Assembly (NCBI GenBank): GCA_903877125.1
Contig: CAIRCM010000224.1
Span: 1 to 42,791, forward strand
Origin: an uncultured Acetobacteraceae bacterium
GTDB lineage: Bacteria > Pseudomonadota > Alphaproteobacteria > Acetobacterales > Acetobacteraceae
DNA: 42,791 nt
Reading direction: 5' to 3'
The notes under the pieces are model-generated. The model worked only from the letters and a program-made list of their open reading frames with translations. It was not told the origin of the DNA and did not search any database. Numbering within the stretch: position 1 is the first letter of the stretch; each line of letters opens with the position of its first letter. Position numbers and translations under genes: made by a program. This document shows positions 8,606-18,066 of this stretch, in pieces.

Positions 8606-9859
8606 CTAGGCCGAGATGCGCACCGGCAATGAACGGATCGCGTGCAGGAAGTTCGAATAGGCATAGACGGGCTTGTCCAGCACCTCGATCTTCAGGTCTT
8701 TCCGCAGCACTTCTTCCCAGAGAATCCGCAGTTGCATTTCCGCCAGACGATTGCCCAGACACCGGTGAATGCCAAAACCGAACGACATATGCTCCCGAGG
8801 CCGCTTTCGGTCGATGATGAAACGATCGGCATGCTCGATCTGATCCTCGTCCCGGTTTCCGGAAATATACCAGAGCACGACCTTGTCGCCCGCCTTGATA
8901 CGCTTGCCCCCGATTTCCGCATCCGCCACGGCTGTCCGGCGCATGTGGATCACCGGCGTCTGCCAGCGCACGATTTCCGAAACCATGCTGTCCACCAGCG
9001 ATGGGTTGGCACGCAGCTTCGCGAACTCCTCCGGGAATTGGCTCAACCCCACCAGCCCGCCGGTCATCGAATTGCGCGTCGTGTCGTTGCCGCCGACCAG
9101 GAACAGGATCAGGATGCCCATCCGCTCCCGCAACGTCATCTTCGATGTCGCCTCGCCATGTGCCATGATGGAAATGACATCGAAACTCTTCGGCTTCTTC
9201 GCCCGCTCCTCCCATATCGCGTTCATATGTTCGGCGAATTCCATCTGTTTCGCGAACCGCTCTTCCTCGGTCCGCACCGGCGCGTCCGGTGCCTTCAGAT
9301 CGCAGATGAACGTGTCTGACCAGCGGATCAGCTGCGCCTTCTCCGCGATCGGATAGTCGAACAGGGTCGCCAGCATCATGGACGTCAACTCAATCGACAC
9401 CTTCTCCACCCAGTTGAACGTCTCCCCCCGCGGCAGCCCGTCCAGCACCATGTTGGTGCGTTCACGGATCAACTGTTCCATCTTCGCCAATGTCACCGGA
9501 TTGACGGTCGAACTCACCTCCCGCCGCTGACTGTCGTGATCCGGCGGGTCCATGCGGATGAAGCTGGTGCGCTCCATCCCCTTTGGCGCGTCGTTGATCA
9601 TGATCCCGCCGACCTCGTCCGAAGACGAAAATGTCTTGTGATCGACCTCGACCTTAACGATGTCCTTGTACTTGCTGACCGACCAGTAAGGCCCGTAAGG
9701 GCTGTCGGCGATATAGTTGACTGGCGCTTCCCGCCGGTGCCGCTCGAAATAAGCCGGCCAGACATCGTCGTAGAACAACCGTGGATCGCTCAGATCGAAC
9801 TTGTCGATCGGCAGCGACATCGCGTGCAGGCGCGGATCGATATTGACGGGTGCGTTCAT
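8606..9859 (-). CDS. Cytochrome P450, CYP153-like
   Basis: 417 residues. The heme-binding loop FGFGIHRCLGNR carries the thiolate Cys at 367, the I-helix has GGNDTTRNSMTGG, and EIVR provides the K-helix E-x-x-R. The wording around these motifs (NDTTRNSMTGG, HMRRTA, WYISGNRDED, LAEMQLRILWEE) resembles CYP153 alkane/fatty-acid omega-hydroxylases. Such soluble class I enzymes need a ferredoxin and an FAD reductase; neither gene is next to it. The start has a strong AGGAGG site. It is divergent from the VOC gene at 9965. The substrate cannot be read from the sequence. Confidence 0.9.
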   Translation of the reverse strand: MNAPVNIDPRLHAMSLPIDKFDLSDPRLFYDDVWPAYFERHRREAPVNYIADSPYGPYWSVSKYKDIVKVEVDHKTFSSSDEVGGIMINDAPKGMERTSFIRMDPPDHDSQRREVSSTVNPVTLAKMEQLIRERTNMVLDGLPRGETFNWVEKVSIELTSMMLATLFDYPIAEKAQLIRWSDTFICDLKAPDAPVRTEEERFAKQMEFAEHMNAIWEERAKKPKSFDVISIMAHGEATSKMTLRERMGILILFLVGGNDTTRNSMTGGLVGLSQFPEEFAKLRANPSLVDSMVSEIVRWQTPVIHMRRTAVADAEIGGKRIKAGDKVVLWYISGNRDEDQIEHADRFIIDRKRPREHMSFGFGIHRCLGNRLAEMQLRILWEEVLRKDLKIEVLDKPVYAYSNFLHAIRSLPVRISA

Positions 9860-9964
9860 CGTCGTCCTCCTGTGTCTTTGTTATTGACGGGGACGCTAGA
9901 CCACCCCGGGGTGCCGGGTCACGGAGAACTTGCTATGGTATCGCACCCATACAGAGGAAAAATC

Positions 9965-10411
9965 ATGCGCCCGTCCAGCACCGCCCCCGCCTTCCACCAC
10001 GTTGCCCTGCGCGCCACCGACTTCGACCGCACCATGAAATTCTATACCGAGGGCCTGGGCTTCCGCGTCCACCACGAATTCGCCGTCCCCGGCCGCATCG
10101 ACCGCGCCGCCTTCCTGGATGCCGGCGACGGCCGTTACGTCGAAATCTTCGGACCCGATTCCGCCGTCCAATCCGAAGGCCGCCGTCGCCAGCCCGGCGA
10201 AGACCGGACCGAGGGCGCGCTGCTTCACTTCTGCCTGCGTGTCGCCGATACCGAAGCCGCCTACGCCCGAGCGCTCGCCGCTGGCGCTGAACCCCGCGTC
10301 GCCCCGCGCACCAGCGTCCTGAACCAGGACCCGCCGGTCGAAGTCCGCATCGCCTTCGTCACCGGGCCGGAGGGCGAGGTGATCGAATTTTTCCAGAGCG
10401 AGCAGTTGTAG
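9965..10411 (+). CDS. VOC-superfamily (glyoxalase/dioxygenase fold) protein
   Basis: 148 residues, started at 9965 because AGAGGA (9953-9958) lies 6 nt upstream; the frame is open further upstream but that part is antisense to the P450 gene. The fold is shown by FHHVALRATDFDRTMKFYTE at the N-terminus, LGFRVHHEF, and the C-terminal VRIAFVTGPEGEVIEFFQ. The His of FHHVAL and the Glu of VIEFF are at the places that usually bind the metal. These proteins act as lyases, isomerases or dioxygenases; the reaction cannot be assigned. It is divergent from the P450 gene and convergent with der. Confidence 0.85.
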   Translation: MRPSSTAPAFHHVALRATDFDRTMKFYTEGLGFRVHHEFAVPGRIDRAAFLDAGDGRYVEIFGPDSAVQSEGRRRQPGEDRTEGALLHFCLRVADTEAAYARALAAGAEPRVAPRTSVLNQDPPVEVRIAFVTGPEGEVIEFFQSEQL

Positions 10412-10418
10412 CGCGCGG

Positions 10419-11768
10419 CTACTCCTCCGCGAACGGGTTCTTCGTCCCCCGCAATTCCATCCGGATCGGCGTCCCCGGCAGCTCGAACGTTTCCCGCAGG
10501 CTGTTCACCAGATACCGCTGGTAATCCTCCGGGATACGCTCCGCCCGCGTCCCGAACGTGATGAACGTCGGCGGCCGAGCCTTCGCCTGCGTCACATACC
10601 GCAGCTTCAACCGCCGCCCGCTCACCATCGGCGGTGGATGCCGAGCCAGCGCCCGCTCGAACCACCGGTTCAACTCGCCCGTCGGCACACGCGTGTTCCA
10701 GATCGCATGCGCTTTGCGCACCGCCGGCAGCAAACGGTCGATCCCCGCGCCGGTCAGCGCCGACAGGGTCACCATCGTGATCCCCTTCATCTGCGCCAAA
10801 CTTTCCTCCAACCGTTCGGTCGCCGCCTTGCGCGCGGCGGCACGGTCGGTCACCGCGTCCCATTTGTTCAGGACCACCACGCAGGCGCGCCCTTCCCGTT
10901 CGACCAGCCGAGCGATCTGCAAATCCTGATCGTTGACCCCTTCGACCGCGTCGAGGGTCAGCACCACCACCTCGGCCATTTTCAGCGCCTGGATCGCCGC
11001 GCTGACCGACATTTTCTCCAGCTCGGCCTCGATCCGCGCCCGTTTGCGCAATCCCGCGGTATCCACCAGTTCGATCTGATAACCGTCGGTATCGGTGATC
11101 AACACAGCGATCGCATCGCGGGTCAGCCCCGGTTCCGGCCCGACCAACTGGCGTTCCTGACCCAACAGCCGGTTCAGCAAGGTCGATTTCCCCGCGTTCG
11201 GCCGCCCGATGATCGCCAGCTTCAACGGCCGCTCGGCGCTGCCCGCTTCGTCCTCATCCGCCTCGGGCTCTTCCGGCAACCGCGCGACAATCTCCGACAT
11301 CAGGTCGGAAATCCCCTCCCCATGCTCGGCCGACACCGCGCAAGGCTCGCCCAATCCCAATGACCACGCGTCCAATACCGCCGCGTTGGCCGATTTCCCC
11401 TCGGCCTTGTTGGCCACCACCATCACCTGCCGGCCCTGCCGGCGAAGCCATTGGGCGAAATGCTCGTCCGCCGGCGTTACGCCGGCCCGAGCATCGATGA
11501 CGAACAGCACGAGGTCCGCCAGCTGCACGGCCGAGGCCGAACTGTCGGTCATACGGCCGGCCAGGGTGTCCGGCGCCGCTTCCTCCAACCCCGCGGTGTC
11601 GATCAACTGCACGGTGCGCCCGCGCATCAGCGCTTCCGCCTCCTTGCGGTCGCGTGTCACGCCCGGCGTGTCGGCGACGAGCGCCACCCGCCGCCCGGCG
11701 AGGCGATTGAACAGCGTGGACTTGCCCACATTGGGCCGTCCCGCAATGACGACCACGGGGAGATTCAT
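10419..11768 (-). CDS. der: Ribosome-assembly GTPase Der (EngA)
   Basis: 449 residues with the diagnostic tandem GTPase domains. Domain 1 has GRPNVGKST (10-18), DTPG (33-36) and DTAG (57-60), and ends with NKAE at 120-123 in place of NKxD, a common Der variant. An acidic linker (about 167-177) leads to domain 2 with GRPNAGKST (188-196), DTAGLRKR and NKWD. A KH-like C-terminal domain finishes the protein. Der acts in 50S subunit maturation. It follows bamB by 16 nt in the conserved order yfgM-bamB-der. Confidence 0.97.
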   Translation of the reverse strand: MNLPVVVIAGRPNVGKSTLFNRLAGRRVALVADTPGVTRDRKEAEALMRGRTVQLIDTAGLEEAAPDTLAGRMTDSSASAVQLADLVLFVIDARAGVTPADEHFAQWLRRQGRQVMVVANKAEGKSANAAVLDAWSLGLGEPCAVSAEHGEGISDLMSEIVARLPEEPEADEDEAGSAERPLKLAIIGRPNAGKSTLLNRLLGQERQLVGPEPGLTRDAIAVLITDTDGYQIELVDTAGLRKRARIEAELEKMSVSAAIQALKMAEVVVLTLDAVEGVNDQDLQIARLVEREGRACVVVLNKWDAVTDRAAARKAATERLEESLAQMKGITMVTLSALTGAGIDRLLPAVRKAHAIWNTRVPTGELNRWFERALARHPPPMVSGRRLKLRYVTQAKARPPTFITFGTRAERIPEDYQRYLVNSLRETFELPGTPIRMELRGTKNPFAEE

Positions 11769-11784
11769 GTGTTAAAAGACCGGT

Positions 11785-13131
11785 TCAGCGCAGCGCCATC
11801 AGCCGCGCATCGTCAGTTACCACAAGAAGGGTGTTGTCCGCGACCACCGGCGCCACCGGCGATGCGACACCCGACAACGACTGCTTGCCCAGAATGGCGC
11901 CCGTATAGGGGCTGACGGCCAAAGCCTGCCCGGTCGTGCCGGTCACGATCAGCCGGTCCCCAGCCAGAATCGGACCATACCAGGTATAGGGGTCGCGATG
12001 CTTTTCCTCGTCGTCCCAACGCGGCAACAGCGTCACCCAGGCAATCCGCCCATCCCGGGCGTCCAGTGCGACCAGCTCCTGCTCGATGGAAACGAGAAAT
12101 ACCCAGTTTCCAGCGAGGCACGGTGAGTCCTCACCGCTGATCTGACGTTCCCAGACCCGCCGTCCCGTGGGTAGATCGATGGCAACGGCGAGGCCGCCCA
12201 TACCAATCGCATACACCAGATTATTGGCAATCGCCGGCGCCCCGCGGATCGCGGTGAAATCGGTCAAGGCCGACCGCAGACGTGACGCCCCCAGACTGTC
12301 GGACCAAACCGGGGTCCCGGTATCGGCGTGCAAGGCCGCGATTTCCCCGGACCCAAAGCCAGCCACGACAATGCCTTTGGCATAGGCCGGCGCCGGTTGC
12401 CCGAGCATTGCCGTGCCTCCCCCCAGACCGCGATGCGACCACAGCGTGGAGCCGTCGTCGGTCGTCAGAGCCAGCAGCCGGTCGTCGATCATCGTGATGA
12501 ACAGTCGCCCCTCGGCAACCGTGGGCGAGGACCGGGCCGGCGCATTCAGCGACTTGCGCCAGCGCACATCGCCTTTGCCGGCGTTCAGGGCAACCAGATC
12601 GCCGATCCCGTTCACGGCGTACACAACGCCCTTATCGACAGCCAGCCCGCCACCGACATTGGTGCTGTCAGCCTCGTCGTTCTTGGTGTCGAAGCGCCAG
12701 AGACGCGACCCGTCCGCCAGCGAGAAAGCCGATACCTGGCCATCCGAATCCATGCTGAACACCGAGCCGTCGGCCACCACCGGCTGTGCCAGTATCTTTC
12801 TGCGGTAGCCCCCCCCCTCCCCGATGCCGGAGGTCCAGGCTTCCTTCAACGAGGCGCCCACCGCGAGATGTCCCATCACATGCGCCGGGTTACCGTGCGC
12901 CTGCGGCCAGCCGACGTTGCGAACCGGCGGCGGCAACTCGACCCTGCCCACGCCCGTGTCCGGCTTCAGGCCATGGGGCCCGGTTTCCACACTCTCCCGC
13001 TTGCCGGCCAACGGCACCTTCTTGGTCGAGAACCAGCTATCGATCGAATCGCACCCGGCCAGCGCCAGCGGCGCCAAGAGCGCGCCTCGGCGGGACAATG
13101 CCAGGGCCGGCGCGACAGGCTTAGACGACAT
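11785..13131 (-). CDS. bamB: Outer-membrane assembly lipoprotein BamB (PQQ-repeat propeller)
   Basis: 448 residues. A lipoprotein signal ends in LALAGC with the acylated Cys at 27. The rest is a WD/PQQ-type propeller with recurring A-L-x-x-x-x-G-x-x-x-W blades (for example ALNAGKGDVRWRK, ALTTDDGSTLWSH, ALHADTGTPVWSD, ALDARDGRIAWV). BamB helps the BAM complex insert beta-barrel proteins. AAGGA about 8 nt upstream of the ATG supports the start. The position between the yfgM-like gene and der confirms the call. Confidence 0.93.
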   Translation of the reverse strand: MSSKPVAPALALSRRGALLAPLALAGCDSIDSWFSTKKVPLAGKRESVETGPHGLKPDTGVGRVELPPPVRNVGWPQAHGNPAHVMGHLAVGASLKEAWTSGIGEGGGYRRKILAQPVVADGSVFSMDSDGQVSAFSLADGSRLWRFDTKNDEADSTNVGGGLAVDKGVVYAVNGIGDLVALNAGKGDVRWRKSLNAPARSSPTVAEGRLFITMIDDRLLALTTDDGSTLWSHRGLGGGTAMLGQPAPAYAKGIVVAGFGSGEIAALHADTGTPVWSDSLGASRLRSALTDFTAIRGAPAIANNLVYAIGMGGLAVAIDLPTGRRVWERQISGEDSPCLAGNWVFLVSIEQELVALDARDGRIAWVTLLPRWDDEEKHRDPYTWYGPILAGDRLIVTGTTGQALAVSPYTGAILGKQSLSGVASPVAPVVADNTLLVVTDDARLMALR

Positions 13132-13170
13132 GCGGCAATTCCTTATCGAGGATTATGGTTTCGTTCGGCG

Positions 13171-13833
13171 TCATGCGCCCAGGCGGCTCAATAACGCACT
13201 TGCCCGGCTGCGCACACCCGCGGGCGCCGTGACGTCCTGCGACAGCTTCTTGAACGCATCCCGAGCCGCGTCCGCGTGGCCTTGCCGCATGTCGAGCAAT
13301 GCCAACTGCTCCAACGCCAGCGAACGCCAGGCATTCCCCGGCGCGGTCAAAGGCTTCAGCCGCGCCACAAGACGATCGGGATCGCCCTGGTCGAGTTGGC
13401 GATCTGCCCACATCAGCGTCGCAAGGTCGCGGATCAACGGATCGGCCGCCCCGTCGCCGGCCACCTGATCCCACAGCGCGACGGCCCCCGCCATATCGCC
13501 GGCATCGGCCTTCAACGCCGCCTCCCGCAGGCGGGCGAGGGTCCTGTACCCCGCCGGTGCGCCACCCGTCAGGGCATCGAATGCTTTGATCGCATTGGCC
13601 CGCGCCGCCGCATCGGTGGGCGAGGCGTTTTCAGCCGAAGTCGCGGCGTTAACATAGGCCGTGGCCGCCGCCACATCCTGCTTGGCCTGCCACCACTGCC
13701 AACCCTGCCACCCCGCGACCAGACCGACGACGAGCACCGCCGCCGCGACGATCACCCCCCCGTAGCGCTTGAGCAGCTTCTGCGCCTGTTCGGCACGGAG
13801 CTCTTCATCAACCTCGTCGAAGATATCGACCAA
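13171..13833 (-). CDS. YfgM-like tetratricopeptide membrane protein
   Basis: 220 residues with a TTG start (GAGAGAG just upstream). A short acidic cytoplasmic N-terminus (DIFDEVDEELRAEQAQKLLKRYG) precedes one membrane helix (about 26-46) and a periplasmic helical TPR-like region with LARLREAALKADAGDMAGA and LALEQLALLDMRQGHADAA. In enterobacteria YfgM is an ancillary subunit at the Sec translocon and chaperone network; the same neighbourhood (bamB, der downstream) is conserved here. The gap to bamB is 39 nt, so the three genes are probably one operon. Confidence 0.85.
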   Translation of the reverse strand: MVDIFDEVDEELRAEQAQKLLKRYGGVIVAAAVLVVGLVAGWQGWQWWQAKQDVAAATAYVNAATSAENASPTDAAARANAIKAFDALTGGAPAGYRTLARLREAALKADAGDMAGAVALWDQVAGDGAADPLIRDLATLMWADRQLDQGDPDRLVARLKPLTAPGNAWRSLALEQLALLDMRQGHADAARDAFKKLSQDVTAPAGVRSRASALLSRLGA

Positions 13834-13982
13834 CTTACTCTCTCAATGTGATGGGCGCCGCGGTCGCGCCGTGCCCGCCCCCGCCGGGAGCCTGGTTCAG
13901 CGCGGCCGGAACATAGCGGCGCCGGGGCGAACGGGCAAACAGCGTAAACCTTTTGTTCATCTTTTGCTGTCAGGGTAGGGGG

Positions 13983-14351
13983 ATGAGACACATTTTCCTC
14001 GTCCTCCCCCTGCTGCTGGCCAATTGCGGCGATCCCACGCAAGCCACCGGCGTCGGCGCGCTGGTGGGAATCGGCAGCATCGCCGCGATCGGGCGCACCC
14101 CGGTCGACGCCATCTGGTCCATCGCCAGCGGCAAGGACTGTTCGGTCGTGCGCCTCGAAAAAGGCCTGCACTACTGCCGCGAACCCGATCCCCCGCCAGA
14201 GAGCCAGCCGTTCTGCACCCGCAGCCTGGGACGCGTCGATTGCTGGAAGGACCCCGCCTCGCTGCCGGGCACGCCTGTGGGCGTCGCGGATGGGCCAGAC
14301 CGCCTGACTCCCGCGCAGGAGCGGGAGCGAACCAGGGGCTGGCTGTTTTAG
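13983..14351 (+). CDS. Small conserved lipoprotein of unknown function
   Basis: 122 residues. A short lipoprotein signal (LVLPLLLANC) puts the acylated Cys at 15. A hydrophobic glycine-rich segment (GVGALVGIGSIAAIG) is followed by a cysteine-containing domain: KDCSVVRLEKGLHYCRE, then FCTRSLGRVDCW. Four cysteines in this part suggest two disulfides in the periplasm. I recognise the YCRE...LGxVxCW pattern as a recurring uncharacterised family in Rhodospirillales, with no known function. The start follows a G-rich ribosome site. It is convergent with mfd, overlapping its end by 4 nt. Confidence 0.75.
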   Translation: MRHIFLVLPLLLANCGDPTQATGVGALVGIGSIAAIGRTPVDAIWSIASGKDCSVVRLEKGLHYCREPDPPPESQPFCTRSLGRVDCWKDPASLPGTPVGVADGPDRLTPAQERERTRGWLF

Positions 14352-17300
14352 GCCGCCCTCGCTTCCCCGACGATCTTCACCAGCGCCCCCAGCGTGTCGC
14401 GCGCGAATTTCAGCCGGGTCGCCACATCCATGTCCCGCGAAATCGCCAGCTTGTGATCCGGTCGCAGCCGGATCAGCCCGCCCTTCGACGACAGCCATTT
14501 CACCAGTCCGGCGGGATTGGCGAAGGCATTGCGCCGGAAGGTCAGCACCATCCCCTTCGGACCGGCATCCAGCTTCTCCACCCCCGCTTCCCGGCAGGCC
14601 CGCTTCAACGCCACCACGCCCAGGAGATTGTCGACCTCCCCCGGCAGCGGCCCGAACCGGTCCACCATTTCCGCCGCCATCGCATCCGTCTCGGCGTCCG
14701 AAGCCAACGCCCCGATCCGCCGATACAGACCCAGCCGCACCGGCAAATCCCGCACATAGGCCTCCGGGATCAGCACCGGCAGCCCAAGGCTGATGTTCGG
14801 CGTCCAGTCCCGGCCCTGGTCGTTCTGCCCCACGTCGCCGGAGCGGATGTCGTTCACCGCGTCCTCCAGCATCTGCTGATACAGCTCGATCCCAACCTCG
14901 CGGATATGGCCGGACTGCTCGTCGCCCAACAGATTGCCCGCGCCGCGAATGTCCAGATCGTGCGACGCCAAAGTAAACCCGGCACCCAGCGCATCGAGTG
15001 TCTGCATCACCGTCAGACGTTTCTCGGCCGCCACCGACAGGCGGTGGTTGGCCGGCCAGGTCAGGTATGCGTAGCCCCGCTGCTTGCCGCGCCCCACCCG
15101 CCCGCGCAACTGATAGAGCTGCCCAAGTCCGAACATATCCGCGCGATGGATCAGCAGTGTATTGACCGCCGGCATGTCCAGCCCGCTTTCAACGATGTTG
15201 GTCGACAACAGAATATCGTACTTCCCGTCGCCGAACTCCGTCATCACCCGTTCCAGCTCGGTCGGCGCCAACCGTCCATGCGCCGTGACAATCCGCGCCT
15301 CCGGCACGATTTCCGCCATCCGCTCGGCCATCCGGCCCATATCCTCGATCCGCGGCACCACGCAGAAAATCTGCCCGCCGCGGAAACGTTCGCGCTGGAT
15401 TGCCTCCCGCACCACGACCGAATCGAACGGCATGATGAACGTGCGGACCGCGAGACGGTCGACCGGCGGCGTCGCGATGATGCTCATTTGCCGCACGCCC
15501 GTCAGCGCCAGTTGCAGCGTGCGTGGGATCGGCGTCGCCGTCAGCGTCAGCACATGCACATCGGCCTTCAGCGCCTTCAGCCGTTCCTTGTGCGCCACCC
15601 CGAAATGCTGCTCCTCATCGACGATCAGCAGCCCGAGGTCGGAAAATTCGATCGATTTCGCCAGCAACGCATGCGTGCCGACGACGATGTTGATATCCCC
15701 GCTCGCCAGCCCTTTGCGCACCTCCGCCGCGTCCTTGGCCGTGACCATGCGCGACAGTTGCCCCACCTTCACCGGCAGCCCGGCGAACCGCGCGGAGAAA
15801 GTGCGGTAATGCTGCCGCGCCAGCAGCGTCGTCGGCACGACCACCGCCACCTGCGCGCCGGACATCGCGGCGACGAATGCCGCCCGCAACGCGACCTCGG
15901 TCTTGCCAAAGCCCACGTCGCCACAGATCAGCCGGTCCATCGGCTTACCGGCGGCGAGGTCCTCCAGCACGTCGGCGATGGCCCGAGCCTGATCTTCCGT
16001 CTCGGCGAAGGGGAAGCGGGCGCAGAATTCGTCCCACGTACCTTCGGCCGGCGCCATCACGCTGGCATCGCGCACCATGCGCGCGGCGGCGATCCGAATC
16101 AGCTCCCCCGCCATATCGCGGATGCGCTGCTTCATCTTCGCTTTGCGCGTCTGCCACCCAAGCCCGCCCAGCTTGTCGAGCGACACGCCCTGCGTTTCGC
16201 TGCCGAACCTCGACAGAATCTCGATGTTCTCGACAGGCAGGAATAATTTTTCCCCGCCGTCGTAGATCAGCCGCAGGCAATCGTGCGCCGCGCCCGACAC
16301 GTTCAATGTCGTCAGCCCATCGTAACGGCCGATGCCGTATTCCTGGTGCACCACCAGGTCGCCCTCGGCGATCTCGGTCGCCTCGGCGATGAACTGGTCG
16401 GCCCGTTTGCGACGCCGGGGCGGCCTGGAAATCCGCTCGCCCAGCAGGTCCTGCTCGCCTACCAGAGCCAGCCGTTCGGCCACGAAGCCGCGCTCGATCC
16501 CCAGCGTAATCAGCGACACCGATCCCGCGGCCTTGCGTCGGATGGCGGCGTAGCTGTCCTCGGCCTCGACGTCCTTGAACCCGTGCTCACGCAGCAGATT
16601 GGCCAGCCGCTCCCGCGAACCGCGGGTCCAGGCCGCCACGACGATACGCCGACCCTCGGCGGTCCAGCGCTGCGCCTGAATCTTTAGCTGATCGAACACA
16701 TTCACCGGTGCCGCACCCGGCGTCGGCGCTCGGCTGGCAGCGAACACCGGACCCGGCCGCCCGCCCCCATCCACGCCGGAGGCCCCATCCGGTTTGGGGA
16801 ACGGCGTAAACGACGTGCAGGGCCCGAAGGCCAACATCTCATCCCAGCCGTCGCGGTCGAGATACAGCATCCCCGGCGGAATCGGCCGGTATGGTACTTC
16901 CCCGTCCCGAGGCACCGCACGGCGCGCCTGGGCGTGGTCGGCGATCATCTCCAACCGCGCTTCCAGCACCTCATTGGTCTGATGATCCAGGCTGACCGCG
17001 GCGTCAGGCAAGTAGTCCAGCAGGTTTTCCATCGTCGAATGGAACAGCGGCACCCAATGTTCCATGCCCGGATGGCGCCGCCCGTCGGAGATCGACAAAT
17101 AGATCGGGTCCTTGGCCGCGTCCTGCCCGAACAGTTCCCGCCATTGCGTCCGGAATCGCGCGATCGACTCCTTGCCGAGCGGCACTTCGGACACCGGACG
17201 CAGCGACAACGCGCCGCGCTTGCCGGCACTTCTTTGCGTCGCTGGATCGAAGTTGCGAATCGATTCGATCGTGTCCCCAAACATGTCGAGGCGGACCGGG

Positions 17301-17806
17301 TCGGTCTCCCCCGAGGGGAAAATATCGATGATCCCCCCGCGCACCGCATATTCCCCGGGTTCCATGACCGTGCCCGCTCGGCCGTAGCCATTGGCCTCAA
17401 GGAACGCCGTCAATTTTTCCGCCTGGACCGTACCATTCACCGCGAGGTCCAGACTGGCGCCGGCAAACGTCGCCCGGGGCGGCACGCGCTGCACCAGCGC
17501 ATTCACCGTGGTCAGGACAATCCGCGGTCCCTTCGGCGGATCCAGCAGATGCGCGAGCGTGGCAATCCGTTCGGATACCAGCACAGGGTTGGGCGAGACC
17601 CGGTCGTATGGCAGGCAGTCCCAGGCGGGAAAACGCAGAATCTCGGATTCCGGCATCGTAAACGCCAGCGCCTCCGCCAGCCGGGCCATGCGCGAATCGT
17701 CGCGCGCGACATGCACCACGGGGCCGCCATATTCGCGCCGGCGCTGCGCCAGGAGGAACGCGTCCCAGCCTTCCGGCGCGCCCCAGACTTTCAGCGGTTC
17801 GGTCAT
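14348..17806 (-). CDS. mfd: Transcription-repair coupling factor Mfd
   Basis: 1152 residues from the ATG at 17806, which overlaps the sdhE stop (ATGA) and gives the usual family length; an upstream in-frame start would run into sdhE. The order is standard: UvrB-like N-terminal modules, the RNA-polymerase-interacting domain (VHQEYGIGRYDGL), then the RecG-like translocase with Walker [33 protein letters not shown], and motif [19 protein letters not shown], and the C-terminal TRCF domain. Mfd removes stalled RNA polymerase and recruits UvrA. It shares the RGRVGRG helicase core with recG, which lies close by on the other strand. Confidence 0.97.
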   Translation of the reverse strand: MTEPLKVWGAPEGWDAFLLAQRRREYGGPVVHVARDDSRMARLAEALAFTMPESEILRFPAWDCLPYDRVSPNPVLVSERIATLAHLLDPPKGPRIVLTTVNALVQRVPPRATFAGASLDLAVNGTVQAEKLTAFLEANGYGRAGTVMEPGEYAVRGGIIDIFPSGETDPVRLDMFGDTIESIRNFDPATQRSAGKRGALSLRPVSEVPLGKESIARFRTQWRELFGQDAAKDPIYLSISDGRRHPGMEHWVPLFHSTMENLLDYLPDAAVSLDHQTNEVLEARLEMIADHAQARRAVPRDGEVPYRPIPPGMLYLDRDGWDEMLAFGPCTSFTPFPKPDGASGVDGGGRPGPVFAASRAPTPGAAPVNVFDQLKIQAQRWTAEGRRIVVAAWTRGSRERLANLLREHGFKDVEAEDSYAAIRRKAAGSVSLITLGIERGFVAERLALVGEQDLLGERISRPPRRRKRADQFIAEATEIAEGDLVVHQEYGIGRYDGLTTLNVSGAAHDCLRLIYDGGEKLFLPVENIEILSRFGSETQGVSLDKLGGLGWQTRKAKMKQRIRDMAGELIRIAAARMVRDASVMAPAEGTWDEFCARFPFAETEDQARAIADVLEDLAAGKPMDRLICGDVGFGKTEVALRAAFVAAMSGAQVAVVVPTTLLARQHYRTFSARFAGLPVKVGQLSRMVTAKDAAEVRKGLASGDINIVVGTHALLAKSIEFSDLGLLIVDEEQHFGVAHKERLKALKADVHVLTLTATPIPRTLQLALTGVRQMSIIATPPVDRLAVRTFIMPFDSVVVREAIQRERFRGGQIFCVVPRIEDMGRMAERMAEIVPEARIVTAHGRLAPTELERVMTEFGDGKYDILLSTNIVESGLDMPAVNTLLIHRADMFGLGQLYQLRGRVGRGKQRGYAYLTWPANHRLSVAAEKRLTVMQTLDALGAGFTLASHDLDIRGAGNLLGDEQSGHIREVGIELYQQMLEDAVNDIRSGDVGQNDQGRDWTPNISLGLPVLIPEAYVRDLPVRLGLYRRIGALASDAETDAMAAEMVDRFGPLPGEVDNLLGVVALKRACREAGVEKLDAGPKGMVLTFRRNAFANPAGLVKWLSSKGGLIRLRPDHKLAISRDMDVATRLKFARDTLGALVKIVGEARAA

Positions 17807-18066
17807 CCTTGCAGGCTGTCGCGAATGCGCAGCAGCATCGGCGTCGCGTCCTCCGCCGGAATCGCGCGCCGCCCGGTCAGCCAATCCGCCAGATCCACGT
17901 CTGGCAATTCCAGGATTTCCTCCAGCGCGTCGAGCTCAGCTTCGGTGAAATCGGCCAGCCCTGCGCGCACAAACCCCCCGATCATCAGATCGTTCTCAAA
18001 CGTGCCGCGATGGGTCGCTCGGAAAAGCAGGCGGCGGCGGCGGGGGTCTTGGGCTGGGTCTGGCAT
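17803..18066 (-). CDS. sdhE: FAD assembly factor SdhE (DUF339/YgfY)
   Basis: 87 residues from the ATG at 18066; the frame is open further upstream to 18231 but that part is low-complexity and would double the normal length. The family motif R-G-x-x-E is present in RGTFENDLMIGGF, along with FTEAELDALEEILELPD and the DWLTG segment. SdhE promotes covalent flavinylation of succinate dehydrogenase. No clear ribosome-binding site is seen. It is coupled to mfd by a 4-nt overlap, an arrangement (recG, sdhE, mfd together) common in alphaproteobacteria. Confidence 0.9.
   Translation of the reverse strand: MPDPAQDPRRRRLLFRATHRGTFENDLMIGGFVRAGLADFTEAELDALEEILELPDVDLADWLTGRRAIPAEDATPMLLRIRDSLQG

Noticed and set aside
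12328-13194. Plus-strand open frame opposite bamB
   Set aside because: Antisense shadow of a gene with clear lipoprotein signal and propeller repeats.
14024-16246. Long plus-strand open frame (about 740 codons) opposite mfd
   Set aside because: Translation is Arg/Pro/His-rich and fully antisense to a well-recognised gene; a GC-rich codon shadow.
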